Shown here: piece by piece, positions 50,790 through 59,700 of the stretch
How the letters are laid out: every line of letters starts with the position of its first letter
How positions within the stretch are numbered: the stretch's first letter is position 1
Origin: Arthrobacter sp. PGP41
GTDB lineage: Bacteria > Actinomycetota > Actinomycetes > Actinomycetales > Micrococcaceae
Reading direction: 5' to 3'
Length of the DNA: 64,000 nt
Assembly: GCF_002953935.1 (NCBI RefSeq)
Contig: NZ_CP026514.1
Span: 3,224,001 to 3,288,000, forward strand
Translations under genes and position numbers: made by a program
Notes under the pieces: generated by a model
Told to the model about the DNA's origin: nothing
The model's database searches: none
What the model saw: the letters and a program-made list of their open reading frames with translations, nothing else

Positions 50790-52227
50790 AAGGCTGGACC
50801 AGGGCCTCCTCGGCGGACTGAACCTGGGTGGCCTGGGCGGGAAATGCCAGCTCGAACCGGCAGCCGCCGTCGGGGGCTTCCGTGCACAGGATCCGGCCGC
50901 CGTGGGCACTGACTATTGCGGACGTGATGGCCAGGCCCAGGCCGCTGCCGCCGCTTTCGCGCGACCGGCTTTCGTCAAGCCGGACAAAGCGTTCAAAGAT
51001 CCGCTCGCGTTCGGCAACCGGCACCGGCGGGCCATCGTCATCTATGGTGAGCAGTACGTCGTCCGGCGAGTTTCGCACCTGGATTCTGATCCGCGCCCGG
51101 GCGTACCTCTCCGCGTTATCCAGGACGTTCCGGATGGCCCGGCCGAGGCTCCGGACATCCCCCGTGATCCGGGCCGGTTCAAGCCTGGCCTCGATCTTGT
51201 GCCTGCTGGTGCAGCGCAGGCGGCGGACTTCGTCGTTGAGGACATCGTCCAGGTCCACGTCCGCCGCTTCCAGGCGCAGGCCCTGGTCATCGGCCTTGGC
51301 CAGGGTCAGCAGGTCCTGGACCAGGTAGCGCATCCGGGCCGTTTCCCCGGCCACAACCTCCTTTGTCTCCTCCCACATGGCCCCGGACGGATCGGCGGCT
51401 GCGATCTCCACTGCGGCGCTGAGGGTTGCCAGGGGGCTGCGCAGTTCGTGGCTCGCATCGGAGACAAAGCGCCGCTGTTCCCGGTCCGAGGCTTCCAGCC
51501 GGTCCAGCATCATGTTCATCGTCTGCGCCAAGGCCTGGATCTCGTCGGACGTCCGGGGCACCCCCACCCGGCCGTCCAGGCTCCGTGCGTTAATCCCCGC
51601 AACCTGGTCGCGGATCTGCTCAACCTGGCGCAGCGACCGTCCCACGAGGATCCAGACGCCGAAGCCCACACCCGCCAGGAGGAGTGGCGCGGCGCCAAGG
51701 ATGAACCATGCCACGGTGGCCACAGTCTCGGCCTGCGCTGTTACCGTGGCGCCAACGGCTACGGTATAGACCTTCTCGTCCTCGCCAACGCCCGTGGCCG
51801 CCACAAGCAGATCATCGTCGAACAGGCTCTGCTGCACGGAGACATGCTCGAACAGCGTTTGTTTGGCTTCCGGCCGCAGCGCCGTGATGGGCCTGGTGGC
51901 CGCGGCGGGGACCGACGCCGCCAGGACGGCTCCGTTGGGGTCCAGGATCTGGATGTACTGGCCCGGGCGCGCCGCCGACCTGACATAGTTGGCCGCTTCC
52001 TCGAGGTCCTGTTCCGCGATGTGGGCCACCACGTCCTCGGCTTGGAGCCGGGTGAGCCTTTCGGCGGACGCCACCAGGGCCCTCTGCAGCAGCAGCAGGA
52101 GAATCAGTCCGCCGACGAGCAGCGCAGCCGCCACAAAGGCGACCGCCGTGGCCGTTGCCCGCTTGCGCACCCCCCAGCGTCGGGTGCGCGTTTTCCCGAA
52201 GCGGGGGCGCCGCTGTTCGGCATCCAT
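50737..52227 (-). CDS. Sensor histidine kinase
   Basis: This 496-residue kinase has two membrane helices (about 25-48 and 170-192) around an extracellular sensor domain, a HAMP region (QVAGINARSLDGRVGVPRTSDEI), an H-box FVSDASHELRSPLATL, the N-box VLDNAERYARAR and the G boxes TIDDDGPPVP and SGGSGLGLAI. It almost surely pairs with the response regulator encoded tail to tail. The ATG at 52227 follows a CATCCT by six bases and has no ribosome site. Confidence 0.92.
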   Translation of the reverse strand: MDAEQRRPRFGKTRTRRWGVRKRATATAVAFVAAALLVGGLILLLLLQRALVASAERLTRLQAEDVVAHIAEQDLEEAANYVRSAARPGQYIQILDPNGAVLAASVPAAATRPITALRPEAKQTLFEHVSVQQSLFDDDLLVAATGVGEDEKVYTVAVGATVTAQAETVATVAWFILGAAPLLLAGVGFGVWILVGRSLRQVEQIRDQVAGINARSLDGRVGVPRTSDEIQALAQTMNMMLDRLEASDREQRRFVSDASHELRSPLATLSAAVEIAAADPSGAMWEETKEVVAGETARMRYLVQDLLTLAKADDQGLRLEAADVDLDDVLNDEVRRLRCTSRHKIEARLEPARITGDVRSLGRAIRNVLDNAERYARARIRIQVRNSPDDVLLTIDDDGPPVPVAERERIFERFVRLDESRSRESGGSGLGLAITSAIVSAHGGRILCTEAPDGGCRFELAFPAQATQVQSAEEALVQPFTPLKAPGKPLRQGGRG

Positions 52228-52294
52228 GAACCAAGGATGCGTCCCGCTGCCGCCTGTGACAAACCCTCCCGGCAACTGTTTTTGATTCCTTTGT

Positions 52295-52336
52295 CCTGGC
52301 TGTGCCCTGGCTGAGGAAAACTGAGCCCTGGCTGAG
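52295..52336. promoter_or_regulatory. Phased direct repeats, probable response regulator sites
   Basis: CCTGGCTGTG (52295), CCTGGCTGAG (52306), an AAAACTGAG variant, and CCTGGCTGAG (52327) place CTGWG at 52300, 52311, 52321 and 52332, with spacings of 11, 10 and 11 bases. One helical turn per unit is what OmpR-type regulators bind. The array lies between the divergent kinase and PepSY genes. Confidence 0.65.
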
Positions 52337-52430
52337 ATTTGCCCGGTGAAATTTGTGGGCGCAGAAGCCTTGGCAGCACACTGGTTTTATCGATCAGGAT
52401 CTGTTGGGGGCCATACAACAGGAGACCGTC

Positions 52431-52943
52431 ATGGGCAGGAAAATTCTTTTGCTTACAGGCGTTGCTGCCGCGGCAGCCGCAATCTCCGGAGCGTCCATTG
52501 CCACTGCCGGCACCACCCCGGGCGACGACCAGCCATTGACCGGAAATGCCCTGCAGCAGGCCAGCGACGCGGCCATTGCCCGCACGGGACCCGGCACCGT
52601 CATCAGTGCCGAGACTGACAACGATCCCAATACTTCCTATGAAGTAGACGTTCAGTTGAACAACGGCACCCGGGTGGAAGTGGAACTCGACGGCTCGTTC
52701 CAGGTGGTCTCGGAGGGCAGGGACGACGACCCCGGACAGCCGCTGAGCGCTGCAGACCGCGACAGGGCAGGCCAAGCCGCACTGGCGAACGTGGGCAAGG
52801 GCCGGATCGGGGACGTGGAACGGGAGAGCGGGGGCGGCGCCGCCTACGAGGCGGAAATCGTTCTTGACGACGGTTCCGAAGTTGACGTTGAACTGGGGGC
52901 AGATTTCCAGGTCCTGCGGACGGGCGCGCCTGAACGCGACTGA
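52431..52943 (+). CDS. Exported PepSY domain protein
   Basis: This 170-residue protein has a signal peptide (MGRKILLLTGVAAAAAAISG with cleavage near residue 30) and two PepSY repeats: QQASDAAIARTGPGTVISAE with YEVDVQLNNGTRVEVELDG, and RAGQAALANVGKGRIGDVER with YEAEIVLDDGSEVDVELG. It is exported or wall-associated. Position beside the histidine kinase and the phased repeats suggests it is a target of this two-component system and may feed back on the sensor (inference). Use of the ATG at 52431 gives a proper signal peptide. Confidence 0.88.
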   Translation: MGRKILLLTGVAAAAAAISGASIATAGTTPGDDQPLTGNALQQASDAAIARTGPGTVISAETDNDPNTSYEVDVQLNNGTRVEVELDGSFQVVSEGRDDDPGQPLSAADRDRAGQAALANVGKGRIGDVERESGGGAAYEAEIVLDDGSEVDVELGADFQVLRTGAPERD

Positions 52944-52986
52944 TCCGCGGGCCAAGCCGAGCATGCAGGGCGGGGAGGCGCGCCAG

Positions 52987-53190
52987 ATGAGGATACCGGC
53001 AAGAATTCACTTCCTCGCCCTTGCAATGGACAGCGGTGTCCTGGCCGCGGGATTGCTGGCCGGTCCTGAGGCCACAGGTACTGCCCTGTTCCTGGTTTCG
53101 ATAGGGCTCGGGGCTTATGCGAGATTCGGGCACCGGACGACTGAAGTCAGCCAGAAGCATCCGGCCGGCCCGGCTCGTACAGGTCAATGA
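52987..53190 (+). CDS. Small membrane protein, hypothetical
   Basis: This 67-residue protein has a hydrophobic stretch (HFLALAMDSGVLAAGLLAGP and ATGTALFLVSIGLGAYARF) that could form two helices, then a polar tail. GGGGAGG lies upstream of the ATG. It follows the PepSY gene by 43 bases and its 3' end overlaps the convergent LssY-like gene by 44 bases. The function is unknown and it may not be a real gene. Confidence 0.5.
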   Translation: MRIPARIHFLALAMDSGVLAAGLLAGPEATGTALFLVSIGLGAYARFGHRTTEVSQKHPAGPARTGQ

Positions 53191-54106
53191 TCGGCAGGTG
53201 ACCGTCGGTGCGGATGGCATCGCCGCCGCCGTTGCGGTGGTGGTAGCCGCTGGAGTAGTTGAGGATGACGTGCACGGACTGCACGGCCTCGGCTGCCTGC
53301 AGCGTGGCAATGATGAAGTCGCGTTCCTCGTCCGTGCGGTCGGCAATCTTGTGCGTGATCTGGAACGTGAACAGGGACAGTCCCACGCTCCTGTCGTACG
53401 TGCCGGCCCCCACCCAGTCCACGGCCAGGCCGCCCGGCAGCATCCACCCGGGCGGGCACTTCCAAAACCGGACATGGTGCCGCTTGCGCGGGTTCCCGTC
53501 GATCTCGCGCTGGAACGCCAGGTCCTGCCTGTTGCCGAAGACGTACAGGGAACTAACCGGGGCGGCGGGATAGCTGCGGCCCAGGACGGTGGACACCAGG
53601 GTGTGCCAGGCGGTCGCCGGGGTGATGGGATCCGCTTCCACCCAGCCGGCGGAACGCATGGCCCGCCGCAGCTCTTCCTCCGTCCCCACCACGGCGAGGT
53701 TAACGGGATCGCCCAGCACGCCGTCGCCCGTCCTTGCCCGGCCGATGAAGTAGTCAGGGATGTACAGGCTGCTCAGGATCTTATGGATGCGCGGCAGCAG
53801 GGCATAGGCCAGGATCAGCCAGACGGGCAGGAACACCCACGCCTGCTCAGGGCCACGGGAGAGCCTGGCGAGCAGGAAAAAGTACACAGCCCAGCCGACG
53901 GCGACGGTCACCGACAGGTACAGCAGCCGCTGCAGCACCGCCAGCACAGTGGCCCACCTGCTCTGCCGGCGCTCCACGGCGCTGTTGGAGCGGGAGTGGT
54001 CAGGCTCGTCCGGAACCGCGCGCGGGGACCCCGCATCGAAGGACCCCGCCCGCGCGGACCCCGAATCCGGTTCTCCGATATCCGGGTTCTCCAGTCCCGG
54101 GGTCAC
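53147..54106 (-). CDS. LssY C-terminal domain membrane protein
   Basis: This 319-residue protein has a charged N-terminus of about 50 residues, two membrane helices (about 55-75 and 90-110), and a soluble part matching the LssY C-terminal domain: DPVNLAVVGTEEELRRAMRSAGWVEAD, SLYVFGNRQDLAFQREI and HVRFWKCPPGW. The function of the domain is unknown; full-length LssY proteins also carry DedA or PAP2 domains. The GTG start overlaps the lipase-like gene stop (GTGA), so the two are coupled. Confidence 0.85.
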   Translation of the reverse strand: MTPGLENPDIGEPDSGSARAGSFDAGSPRAVPDEPDHSRSNSAVERRQSRWATVLAVLQRLLYLSVTVAVGWAVYFFLLARLSRGPEQAWVFLPVWLILAYALLPRIHKILSSLYIPDYFIGRARTGDGVLGDPVNLAVVGTEEELRRAMRSAGWVEADPITPATAWHTLVSTVLGRSYPAAPVSSLYVFGNRQDLAFQREIDGNPRKRHHVRFWKCPPGWMLPGGLAVDWVGAGTYDRSVGLSLFTFQITHKIADRTDEERDFIIATLQAAEAVQSVHVILNYSSGYHHRNGGGDAIRTDGHLPIIDLYEPGRPDASG

Positions 54107-54807
54107 GGCTCGTCGAAGTTCAGCTGCTCAACGATGATCCGCGCCGTCTCAGGATCACCCAAAATCCGGAAGTGCCCTGCCGTGGGCAGCTCGATGTTCG
54201 TGGCACCGGGAAGGACGCTGCCTTCCGGAATGTGCGGATCGAACGGGCCGTAGATGGACGTGATCCGGCTGTTGATTGCCTCCTCGCGGGCCAGCTCAAG
54301 GGTCAGGGGGTTGCGGGGGGAAAAGATGCGCAGGCTCGGCAGCAGCATGTACCTGGCATAGCGCGAACCGGAGAACGGGGTGCACACCGTAACCATCCGG
54401 TTGATCCGCTGCTCAGGATCCAGCATCATCATGGCGTACTTTCCAATCAGGCCGCCCTTGCTGTGCGCCACGATCGCGGCATCCCGCAGCCCAGCTTCCT
54501 CCAGGTGCTGCGCCACCATCCGGGCCGCCGCGGGGACATCGAGCTGGTTCCGCTGCAGCACCGTGACCACGTGGACGGGATGGCCGGCGTCGTGGATGGA
54601 CTGGATGAGCGGCATCATGAACTGCCAGTTTTCGTAGACGCCGGGGATGATCAGGACCGGCCGCCGGTGCCCCTGGTGGAAGGACCCGGGCTGGACACGC
54701 GACAACATGCCGCGGACCTGCCATCCCGCGGCATATAGGTAGTCCTGCAGCCACCAGGCGCCTTTTTGCAGCGCGCTGATCCTCGTGGGCGTGCCCGGTT
54801 CACTCAT
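54103..54807 (-). CDS. Lipase/esterase-like alpha/beta hydrolase
   Basis: This 234-residue protein has the PGAP1/lipase style: VLIIPGVYENWQFMMPLI (oxyanion strand), AHSKGGLIGKYAM near residue 115 with the nucleophile Ser, and TAGHFRILGDP near 212 with the probable His. It lacks a signal peptide. The ATG at 54807 begins just after the MFS gene ends (29 bp), and its stop overlaps the LssY-like gene start. The long frame continuing upstream is antisense-type read-through, not coding. Confidence 0.83.
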   Translation of the reverse strand: MSEPGTPTRISALQKGAWWLQDYLYAAGWQVRGMLSRVQPGSFHQGHRRPVLIIPGVYENWQFMMPLIQSIHDAGHPVHVVTVLQRNQLDVPAAARMVAQHLEEAGLRDAAIVAHSKGGLIGKYAMMMLDPEQRINRMVTVCTPFSGSRYARYMLLPSLRIFSPRNPLTLELAREEAINSRITSIYGPFDPHIPEGSVLPGATNIELPTAGHFRILGDPETARIIVEQLNFDEP

Positions 54808-54836
54808 CTGTCGAGGATATCCCGCCCTCGCGTGGC

Positions 54837-56054
54837 TCAGTAGTTGCGCCGGTGCCTCAGGCGGGGAATCACGACGGCGAACACGGCCGCCGCCGCGAAC
54901 CCCAGTATGCCGGTGGCTGAGATCCCCGCGCCCAGGGTGGCAAGGGCAGTCACCCCGGAGAGCAGGACGGGGCCGGCGGTGGACCCGGCGTCGGCCATGA
55001 ACCGCCACAGCCCCAGGAACTGCCCGCGGCCCCGGTCCGGCGAGAAGTCGGCGCCCAACGTCATCACAAGGCCCGAACTGATCCCGTTGCCGAACCCGAT
55101 CAGCAGCGCAGCCAGCAACAGCCCCGTGAAGGACCCGGTCAGCGGAATCAGCAGCAGGGCCACGCCCATGAGAAGCGTGGACGGGACGGCGACGAACTGC
55201 CGGCCCTTCCGGTCCATGAGCTTGCCGGCGGGATAGAACACCAGCATGTCGATCGCGCCGGAGAGCCCGTAGATCAGGGAGGCGGAAGTTGCGTCCATGC
55301 CCAGGTTGTCCGCCCACAGCGGGATGACCACCTGCCGGGAGGAGCGGAGGGCGCTGAGCAGCAGGATCCCCAAGCCCAGCGAAAGGAACACGCCTGCGTG
55401 GGATACCGCCACACTGCGGAGGGTGGGCTCCGGACCCTTGTAGCCGCCGTCGGGCGCTGGCGGAACGGCCAGGTCCGGGATGGTGAGGGACAGCAGCGCG
55501 GCTCCCGCCATGGCAACCACGCCCACCCAGTAGGCGCCGCTGATTCCGGCGAACTGCATCACCGCCGCGCCCAGGAACGGGCCGATGAACACGCCGATGC
55601 GGTTCACGCCGCCCAGCGTGGAGAGCGCCCGGGCACGGAATTCCACGGGTACGGCCTCGGTGAGGTACTTCTGCCGGGCCAGCCCGAACACGGCCCCGGA
55701 CATCCCGACGACGGCCATCGCCACTGCGAGCAGCCACAGCCCGTTGGGGACCACGGACGTCAGCCCGGCCGCCGCGAGCGCGAGCCCGGCGGCCGCGGCG
55801 GCAGCCACGATGGACCAGCGCTCACCGAATTTGAGGGTCACCAGGGAGGCGGGCAGGTTGAAGAACCAGGACCCCACGCCGATCAGCGTGACGATCAGCG
55901 CCGCAACGGCCACCGAAGCGCCGAGATCGCGGGCGGTGAGGGCCACCACCGGCAGGATGGCTCCCGTGCCGATCCCGTAGAGCAGCGTGGGCCCGAAAGC
56001 GGCCACCGCCATGCCGCGCAGGCTGAAGGGCTGGGGGTCGTCCGGGGAAGTCAT
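54837..56054 (-). CDS. MFS transporter
   Basis: This 405-residue, 12-helix protein shows TARDLGASVAVAALIVTLIG, the loop motif in KFGERWSI, and FYPAGKLMDRKGRQFVAV in the second half, the standard MFS duplication. RFMADAGSTAGPVLLSGV near residue 360 is common in drug exporters. The substrate is unknown. It precedes the lipase-like and LssY-like genes on the same strand. The ATG at 56054 has a TAGGAT seven bases upstream. Confidence 0.87.
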   Translation of the reverse strand: MTSPDDPQPFSLRGMAVAAFGPTLLYGIGTGAILPVVALTARDLGASVAVAALIVTLIGVGSWFFNLPASLVTLKFGERWSIVAAAAAAGLALAAAGLTSVVPNGLWLLAVAMAVVGMSGAVFGLARQKYLTEAVPVEFRARALSTLGGVNRIGVFIGPFLGAAVMQFAGISGAYWVGVVAMAGAALLSLTIPDLAVPPAPDGGYKGPEPTLRSVAVSHAGVFLSLGLGILLLSALRSSRQVVIPLWADNLGMDATSASLIYGLSGAIDMLVFYPAGKLMDRKGRQFVAVPSTLLMGVALLLIPLTGSFTGLLLAALLIGFGNGISSGLVMTLGADFSPDRGRGQFLGLWRFMADAGSTAGPVLLSGVTALATLGAGISATGILGFAAAAVFAVVIPRLRHRRNY

Positions 56055-56289
56055 CAGATTTATCCTATGGCCGCCCACGAGGCGCCGCCGTCCGGCGCAG
56101 CGAGGGCAGGCGTCAGTGCGCAGGACTGGCCCATGCGCACCGAAGCCGGGCCTCCGGGCGCAGGCCGGACGCGCCCATGCCCCGGCCAATAGGACGGGTG
56201 AAATTCGGGGGTCACAAACGCCCCGGGAAGGAGTAGCGTTCGCTTTATGGGGCGCTTTCCCGCGCCCACACAAACGGGGAGGTCATTCG

Positions 56290-56634
56290 ATGGGTGAAGT
56301 GTGGATCCGCACGCTCGGCAACGGGCTGGTCCGGGCAGACAGAGTCACCGAAATTTCATCCACCAGGGGGTCCTTGCACGAGGACCAGGGGTATTCACTG
56401 AAAGTCATCGTGGACGGCAAAGGCCACGTGCTGATCGACGACGCCGACTTGCAGGGCACGCTGGCGGAGCGGCTGGAGTATGCGCGGCATGTGGAGGACG
56501 CCCTGCTGCTCGCCATGGACGAGGCACGGGACAGCGACGCCGCCGTCGTCATTTCCTATGAGCCTGAGCGCGAGCGCTGGTCCGCCGCACCTGTCACGGT
56601 GTTAGCCGGAAGGCTTGCCGAACCGGTGGGCTGA
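56290..56634 (+). CDS. Hypothetical protein
   Basis: The 114 residues begin MGEVWIRTLGNGLVRADRVTEI and have a beta-rich N-terminal half and a helix with LAERLEYARHVEDALLLAMDEARD. I recognise no family. A GGGGAGG site lies upstream of the ATG. Its last 79 bases overlap the 3' end of the convergent membrane-protein gene. Confidence 0.65.
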   Translation: MGEVWIRTLGNGLVRADRVTEISSTRGSLHEDQGYSLKVIVDGKGHVLIDDADLQGTLAERLEYARHVEDALLLAMDEARDSDAAVVISYEPERERWSAAPVTVLAGRLAEPVG

Positions 56635-58505
56635 GCCTGCCGTTCGCCACGTACGACGCCGGGCGGCGGCTGGGGTGCCGCCCGCTGCGGTTTGGCAACC
56701 GCTTGCTCCTGCACGGGTTCACCGGTACGCGCCGGCAGGCCCGTGATGCTGGTGCGCGTGAAGCAGAGCGACCAGAGCGCAAGCACCAGCACCACCACCG
56801 CAACCCAGGGCAGGTCCGGCCACGCCAGCATGAACGGCACAGCCACGGCCGCCGCCGTCACGATCAGCAAATACCACGTGACGTACCACCACGGGTTGGC
56901 CGGCAGGTTCCGGGTGGGATCGCTGGACTGCCGGAACGACGGCTTGCGCAGCCGCTGCAGCCGGTCGTGCAGCACTCCCCACACCGGCCCGTTCAGGAGT
57001 CCCACCAGCACGCCGGCAAAAACGGCGGTTGTCACGGCCAGCACGCCCAGGTCCTGCCAGTGCGCCCAGTGGTACGTCGGGCCGGAGCACAGCCAGGCGG
57101 ACCACCATGGATCCCGGCCGGCGCCGGGCGGTCCGCACTGGACCAGGTTCCGCGTCCAGTCCAGGGAACCGAGCCACGCCAGCGCCGCCGGGGCGCTCAG
57201 CGCTGAGGTGATGACGGCGAGAAGCCGCGTCACCCCAAGGCTCTTCACCATGACGCGGTGCGGGCGGAGCCGCCGGTCGCCGTCGAGCATCCTGAACGCC
57301 AGCCCGGGAGGGTCCGGTGGCGGGTCCAGGACCAGCCGCGCCAGCGGATCCAGCACCTCAACGCGGTTCTTGGAGTAGACAATGTGGTCGTAGATCAGGG
57401 CGGACCGGTTGTACACGGGATGTTCCTCGGGGCCCGGACCGCCGTCGCCCTCTGTGTCCCGGGCATAGATCTTGCCGAAGACGGGCAGCCGACCGTTGGC
57501 GTGCGTGGAGATCGGCCCGGCGGGCACAAAGTCGAACTTCCCCCACACGTTGATCCAGCGGGGGCGCCGGGGGTTGGCCAGCCAGTCCGTCACGGGGTCC
57601 TCCCCCGTTCCGCCGCCCCACTGCGCGTAGCCCAACAGGTCCAGCCCGCTGCCCACGCTGACAAAGTTGGTGGCGCGGGCCTGGTTCTGGAACAGGACCT
57701 GCCCGGTGATCGCGGCGCCCTGGCTGTGCGCCACCACGGTCACCTCGGTGCCCGTGCCGTGGTCCCAGCGCTGGAGCGTGTCCACCACCCGCTGCCGCAT
57801 GGCCGCAGCCTGCAGGGGCTTGCGCTTCCACACCTGGGGATCGCCCAGGAAGTCCGCGAACAGGGACACAAGCTTCCCCATCCACCGTCCCGGCCCCGGA
57901 ATCCAGGCCAGGATGATGATCAGCAACAGCACCACGAGCACCGCCAGCAGGATAAAGAACCCGGCGAACGCGGCCAGCGAGGTAAGGACCAGCTGCCGCA
58001 GCCAGGCGCCGAGCCACCGGACGTCCTTCCGCTGGCCGGGATGGAGGTTCCATTTGATCAGCTGCACGGACCGCATGTACACCCGCAGGGCGGTGCGCAG
58101 CGCCCACGAGTAGGTGGACGCGGCCGACGCCGGCTCGAAGTCCCTGCCCCAGGACGCCTCGGTCATGAGAACAGTCAGATAGTCCGGCTTTTGGCCGGCA
58201 ACGCCGCGGAGGACCTTGACCAGCACCTCCGGTGCGTCCCCCACCGCGTTCGCCTTGGTGATCACCAGGTGCGGATGCGCGGTGCGCGGCACCATGTCCA
58301 GGGAGAGATCGTGCAGGCTCAGCATCAGGGGCTGGGCCCATTCCTGCAGGGTGCCGCCTTTGAGGGCCCGGCCCATGCCGTGGACGAACACCACCACGTG
58401 GTCCGGCCGGCCCGGTTCCCCTGGTTGCCCTGGCCCGTCCGGTGGCTCCGCGGCCTCCGCGCCTTCGGCGGCGTCATGGCCGCCACGGCTTGCGCGCTTG
58501 TCCAT
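56556..58505 (-). CDS. Large membrane protein with a split alpha/beta hydrolase-like domain
   Basis: The protein has 649 residues. HVVVFVHGMGRALKGGTLQEW near residue 36 is an oxyanion-type strand, and VTVVAHSQGAAITGQVLF near residue 265 is a nucleophile elbow; between them, around 165-195, lies a long hydrophobic segment (LTSLAAFAGFFILLAVLVVL onward). Four further hydrophobic segments lie between residues 430 and 590, and the tail is Pro/Gln-rich. The hydrolase fold therefore seems interrupted by a membrane anchor. The function is unknown. The ATG at 58505 was chosen over upstream GTG/TTG codons. Confidence 0.75.
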   Translation of the reverse strand: MDKRASRGGHDAAEGAEAAEPPDGPGQPGEPGRPDHVVVFVHGMGRALKGGTLQEWAQPLMLSLHDLSLDMVPRTAHPHLVITKANAVGDAPEVLVKVLRGVAGQKPDYLTVLMTEASWGRDFEPASAASTYSWALRTALRVYMRSVQLIKWNLHPGQRKDVRWLGAWLRQLVLTSLAAFAGFFILLAVLVVLLLIIILAWIPGPGRWMGKLVSLFADFLGDPQVWKRKPLQAAAMRQRVVDTLQRWDHGTGTEVTVVAHSQGAAITGQVLFQNQARATNFVSVGSGLDLLGYAQWGGGTGEDPVTDWLANPRRPRWINVWGKFDFVPAGPISTHANGRLPVFGKIYARDTEGDGGPGPEEHPVYNRSALIYDHIVYSKNRVEVLDPLARLVLDPPPDPPGLAFRMLDGDRRLRPHRVMVKSLGVTRLLAVITSALSAPAALAWLGSLDWTRNLVQCGPPGAGRDPWWSAWLCSGPTYHWAHWQDLGVLAVTTAVFAGVLVGLLNGPVWGVLHDRLQRLRKPSFRQSSDPTRNLPANPWWYVTWYLLIVTAAAVAVPFMLAWPDLPWVAVVVLVLALWSLCFTRTSITGLPARTGEPVQEQAVAKPQRAAPQPPPGVVRGERQAQPTGSASLPANTVTGAADQRSRSGS

Positions 58506-58614
58506 GGCTAAATGATCCACCCGCGCCAACTGGCGGGGGAAGGGGAAAGTGCGGATCCCGGATCCTGGTTCCCGAACTGTGGCCCGGACGTTCCCCTGGG
58601 GTGGAGACGGGCGC

Positions 58615-59367
58615 TCAGCGGCCGGCCGGCGGCGGCCCGGATGCCGGGGTTTCCGGTGCCGGCTTGTCCTGCTGGGCCGCGTCCCCGCAGCCGGCGCAGC
58701 ACGCAGCGTCTACTTCATCAGGGCCGCTGCCCTCACCGCCGTGCAGGACGGGGCAGCAGGCCTCACCCCGCCAGGCGTCGATGCCTTCACGAACGGCGAT
58801 GGCGGCGATGACCAGGGCGGCACCGGCATCGGCCCACCACCAGCCCAAAGCGCTGTTCAGGACCAGTCCAACCAGCAGTACGGCCGAGAGGTACGTGCAG
58901 AGCAGCGTTTGCTTGGAATCGGCCACGGCGGTTTTGGAGCCGATTTCCCGCCCGGCGCGGCGCTGCGCCCAGGACAGGACGGGCATGACCGCCAGGCTCA
59001 AGGCTGCGATTGCGATTCCCGGCGCCGAGTGCCGGGCTTCTCCCCCGCCCGTGAGTGACCGGACCGCGTCCACGCTCACGAATGCGGCAAGGGCAAAGAA
59101 GGAAATGGCAATGATCCGCAACGTCAGGTGCTCGCGCCGCTCCGGATCCTTGGCGGTGAACTGCCACGACAACGCCAGGGCGGACGCCACCTCTATGACG
59201 GAGTCCAGGCCGAAGCCCACCAGCGCGGAGGAGTCCGCGGTTCCGCCGGCCCAGAGTGCCACTACGGCTTCGATGACGTTATAGCTGATGGTGGTGGCCG
59301 CGAACAGCCGGATCCTCCGGCTCAACACTGCGCGGCGTTCCGGGGTTGGTGTGTGGAGCAGCGTCAT
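58615..59367 (-). CDS. Cation diffusion facilitator-like metal transporter
   Basis: This 250-residue protein has six membrane helices. The helix 2 site is LVGFGLDSVIEVASAL and the helix 5 site WWWADAGAALVIAAIAV, where Asp residues take the metal-binding positions. The C-terminal tail is Cys-rich (ACCPVLHGG, AACCAGCGD) instead of carrying the usual cytoplasmic domain. The gene overlaps the CmtR-like regulator gene by ATGA, so the pair probably forms a metal-responsive (Cd, Pb or Zn) efflux operon. Confidence 0.85.
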   Translation of the reverse strand: MTLLHTPTPERRAVLSRRIRLFAATTISYNVIEAVVALWAGGTADSSALVGFGLDSVIEVASALALSWQFTAKDPERREHLTLRIIAISFFALAAFVSVDAVRSLTGGGEARHSAPGIAIAALSLAVMPVLSWAQRRAGREIGSKTAVADSKQTLLCTYLSAVLLVGLVLNSALGWWWADAGAALVIAAIAVREGIDAWRGEACCPVLHGGEGSGPDEVDAACCAGCGDAAQQDKPAPETPASGPPPAGR

Positions 59368-59690
59368 GCAACGCACTCCCCGTCCGGGGCGCAGCAGGCC
59401 GGGTCCACGGCAAGGACAACACCGATCAGGTCCTTGATGGCGTGGCCAAGCCTGGCGTCCGCAAGTTCGTAGCGGCTCCGCCGCCCGTCCGGGACAGCAA
59501 CCACCAGTCCACAGCCGCGCAGGCAGGCCAGGTGGTTGGACATGCTCTGCCGCGAGACCCCCAGGGAGTCAGCCAAATCCGACGGATAAGCCGGCGCTTC
59601 GGAGAGGGCCAAAAGAATCCGCGCACGGGTTGCGTCCGACACCGCGTAACCGAACCTGGACAGCACGGGGGCATGGGTAAGCGATTCCAT
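59364..59690 (-). CDS. ArsR/SmtB family metal sensor, CmtR-like
   Basis: This 108-residue winged-helix protein has DATRARILLALSEAPAYPSDLADSLGVSRQSMSNHLACLRGCG. The two Cys in ACLRGCG correspond to the Cys57/Cys61 pair of mycobacterial CmtR, and the tail DPACCAPDGEC supplies further thiols like CmtR Cys102. CmtR senses cadmium and lead. The ATG at 59690 leaves a perfect palindrome just upstream; an ATG at 59705 would lie inside that palindrome. The transporter gene overlaps by four bases. Confidence 0.87.
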   Translation of the reverse strand: MESLTHAPVLSRFGYAVSDATRARILLALSEAPAYPSDLADSLGVSRQSMSNHLACLRGCGLVVAVPDGRRSRYELADARLGHAIKDLIGVVLAVDPACCAPDGECVA

Positions 59691-59700
59691 GGACTTAAAG

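Noticed and set aside
54103..55737. One 544-residue protein running through the lipase-like gene and the MFS gene
   Set aside because: Only the last 234 residues look like a protein; the upstream part is out of frame with the MFS gene and has shadow composition.
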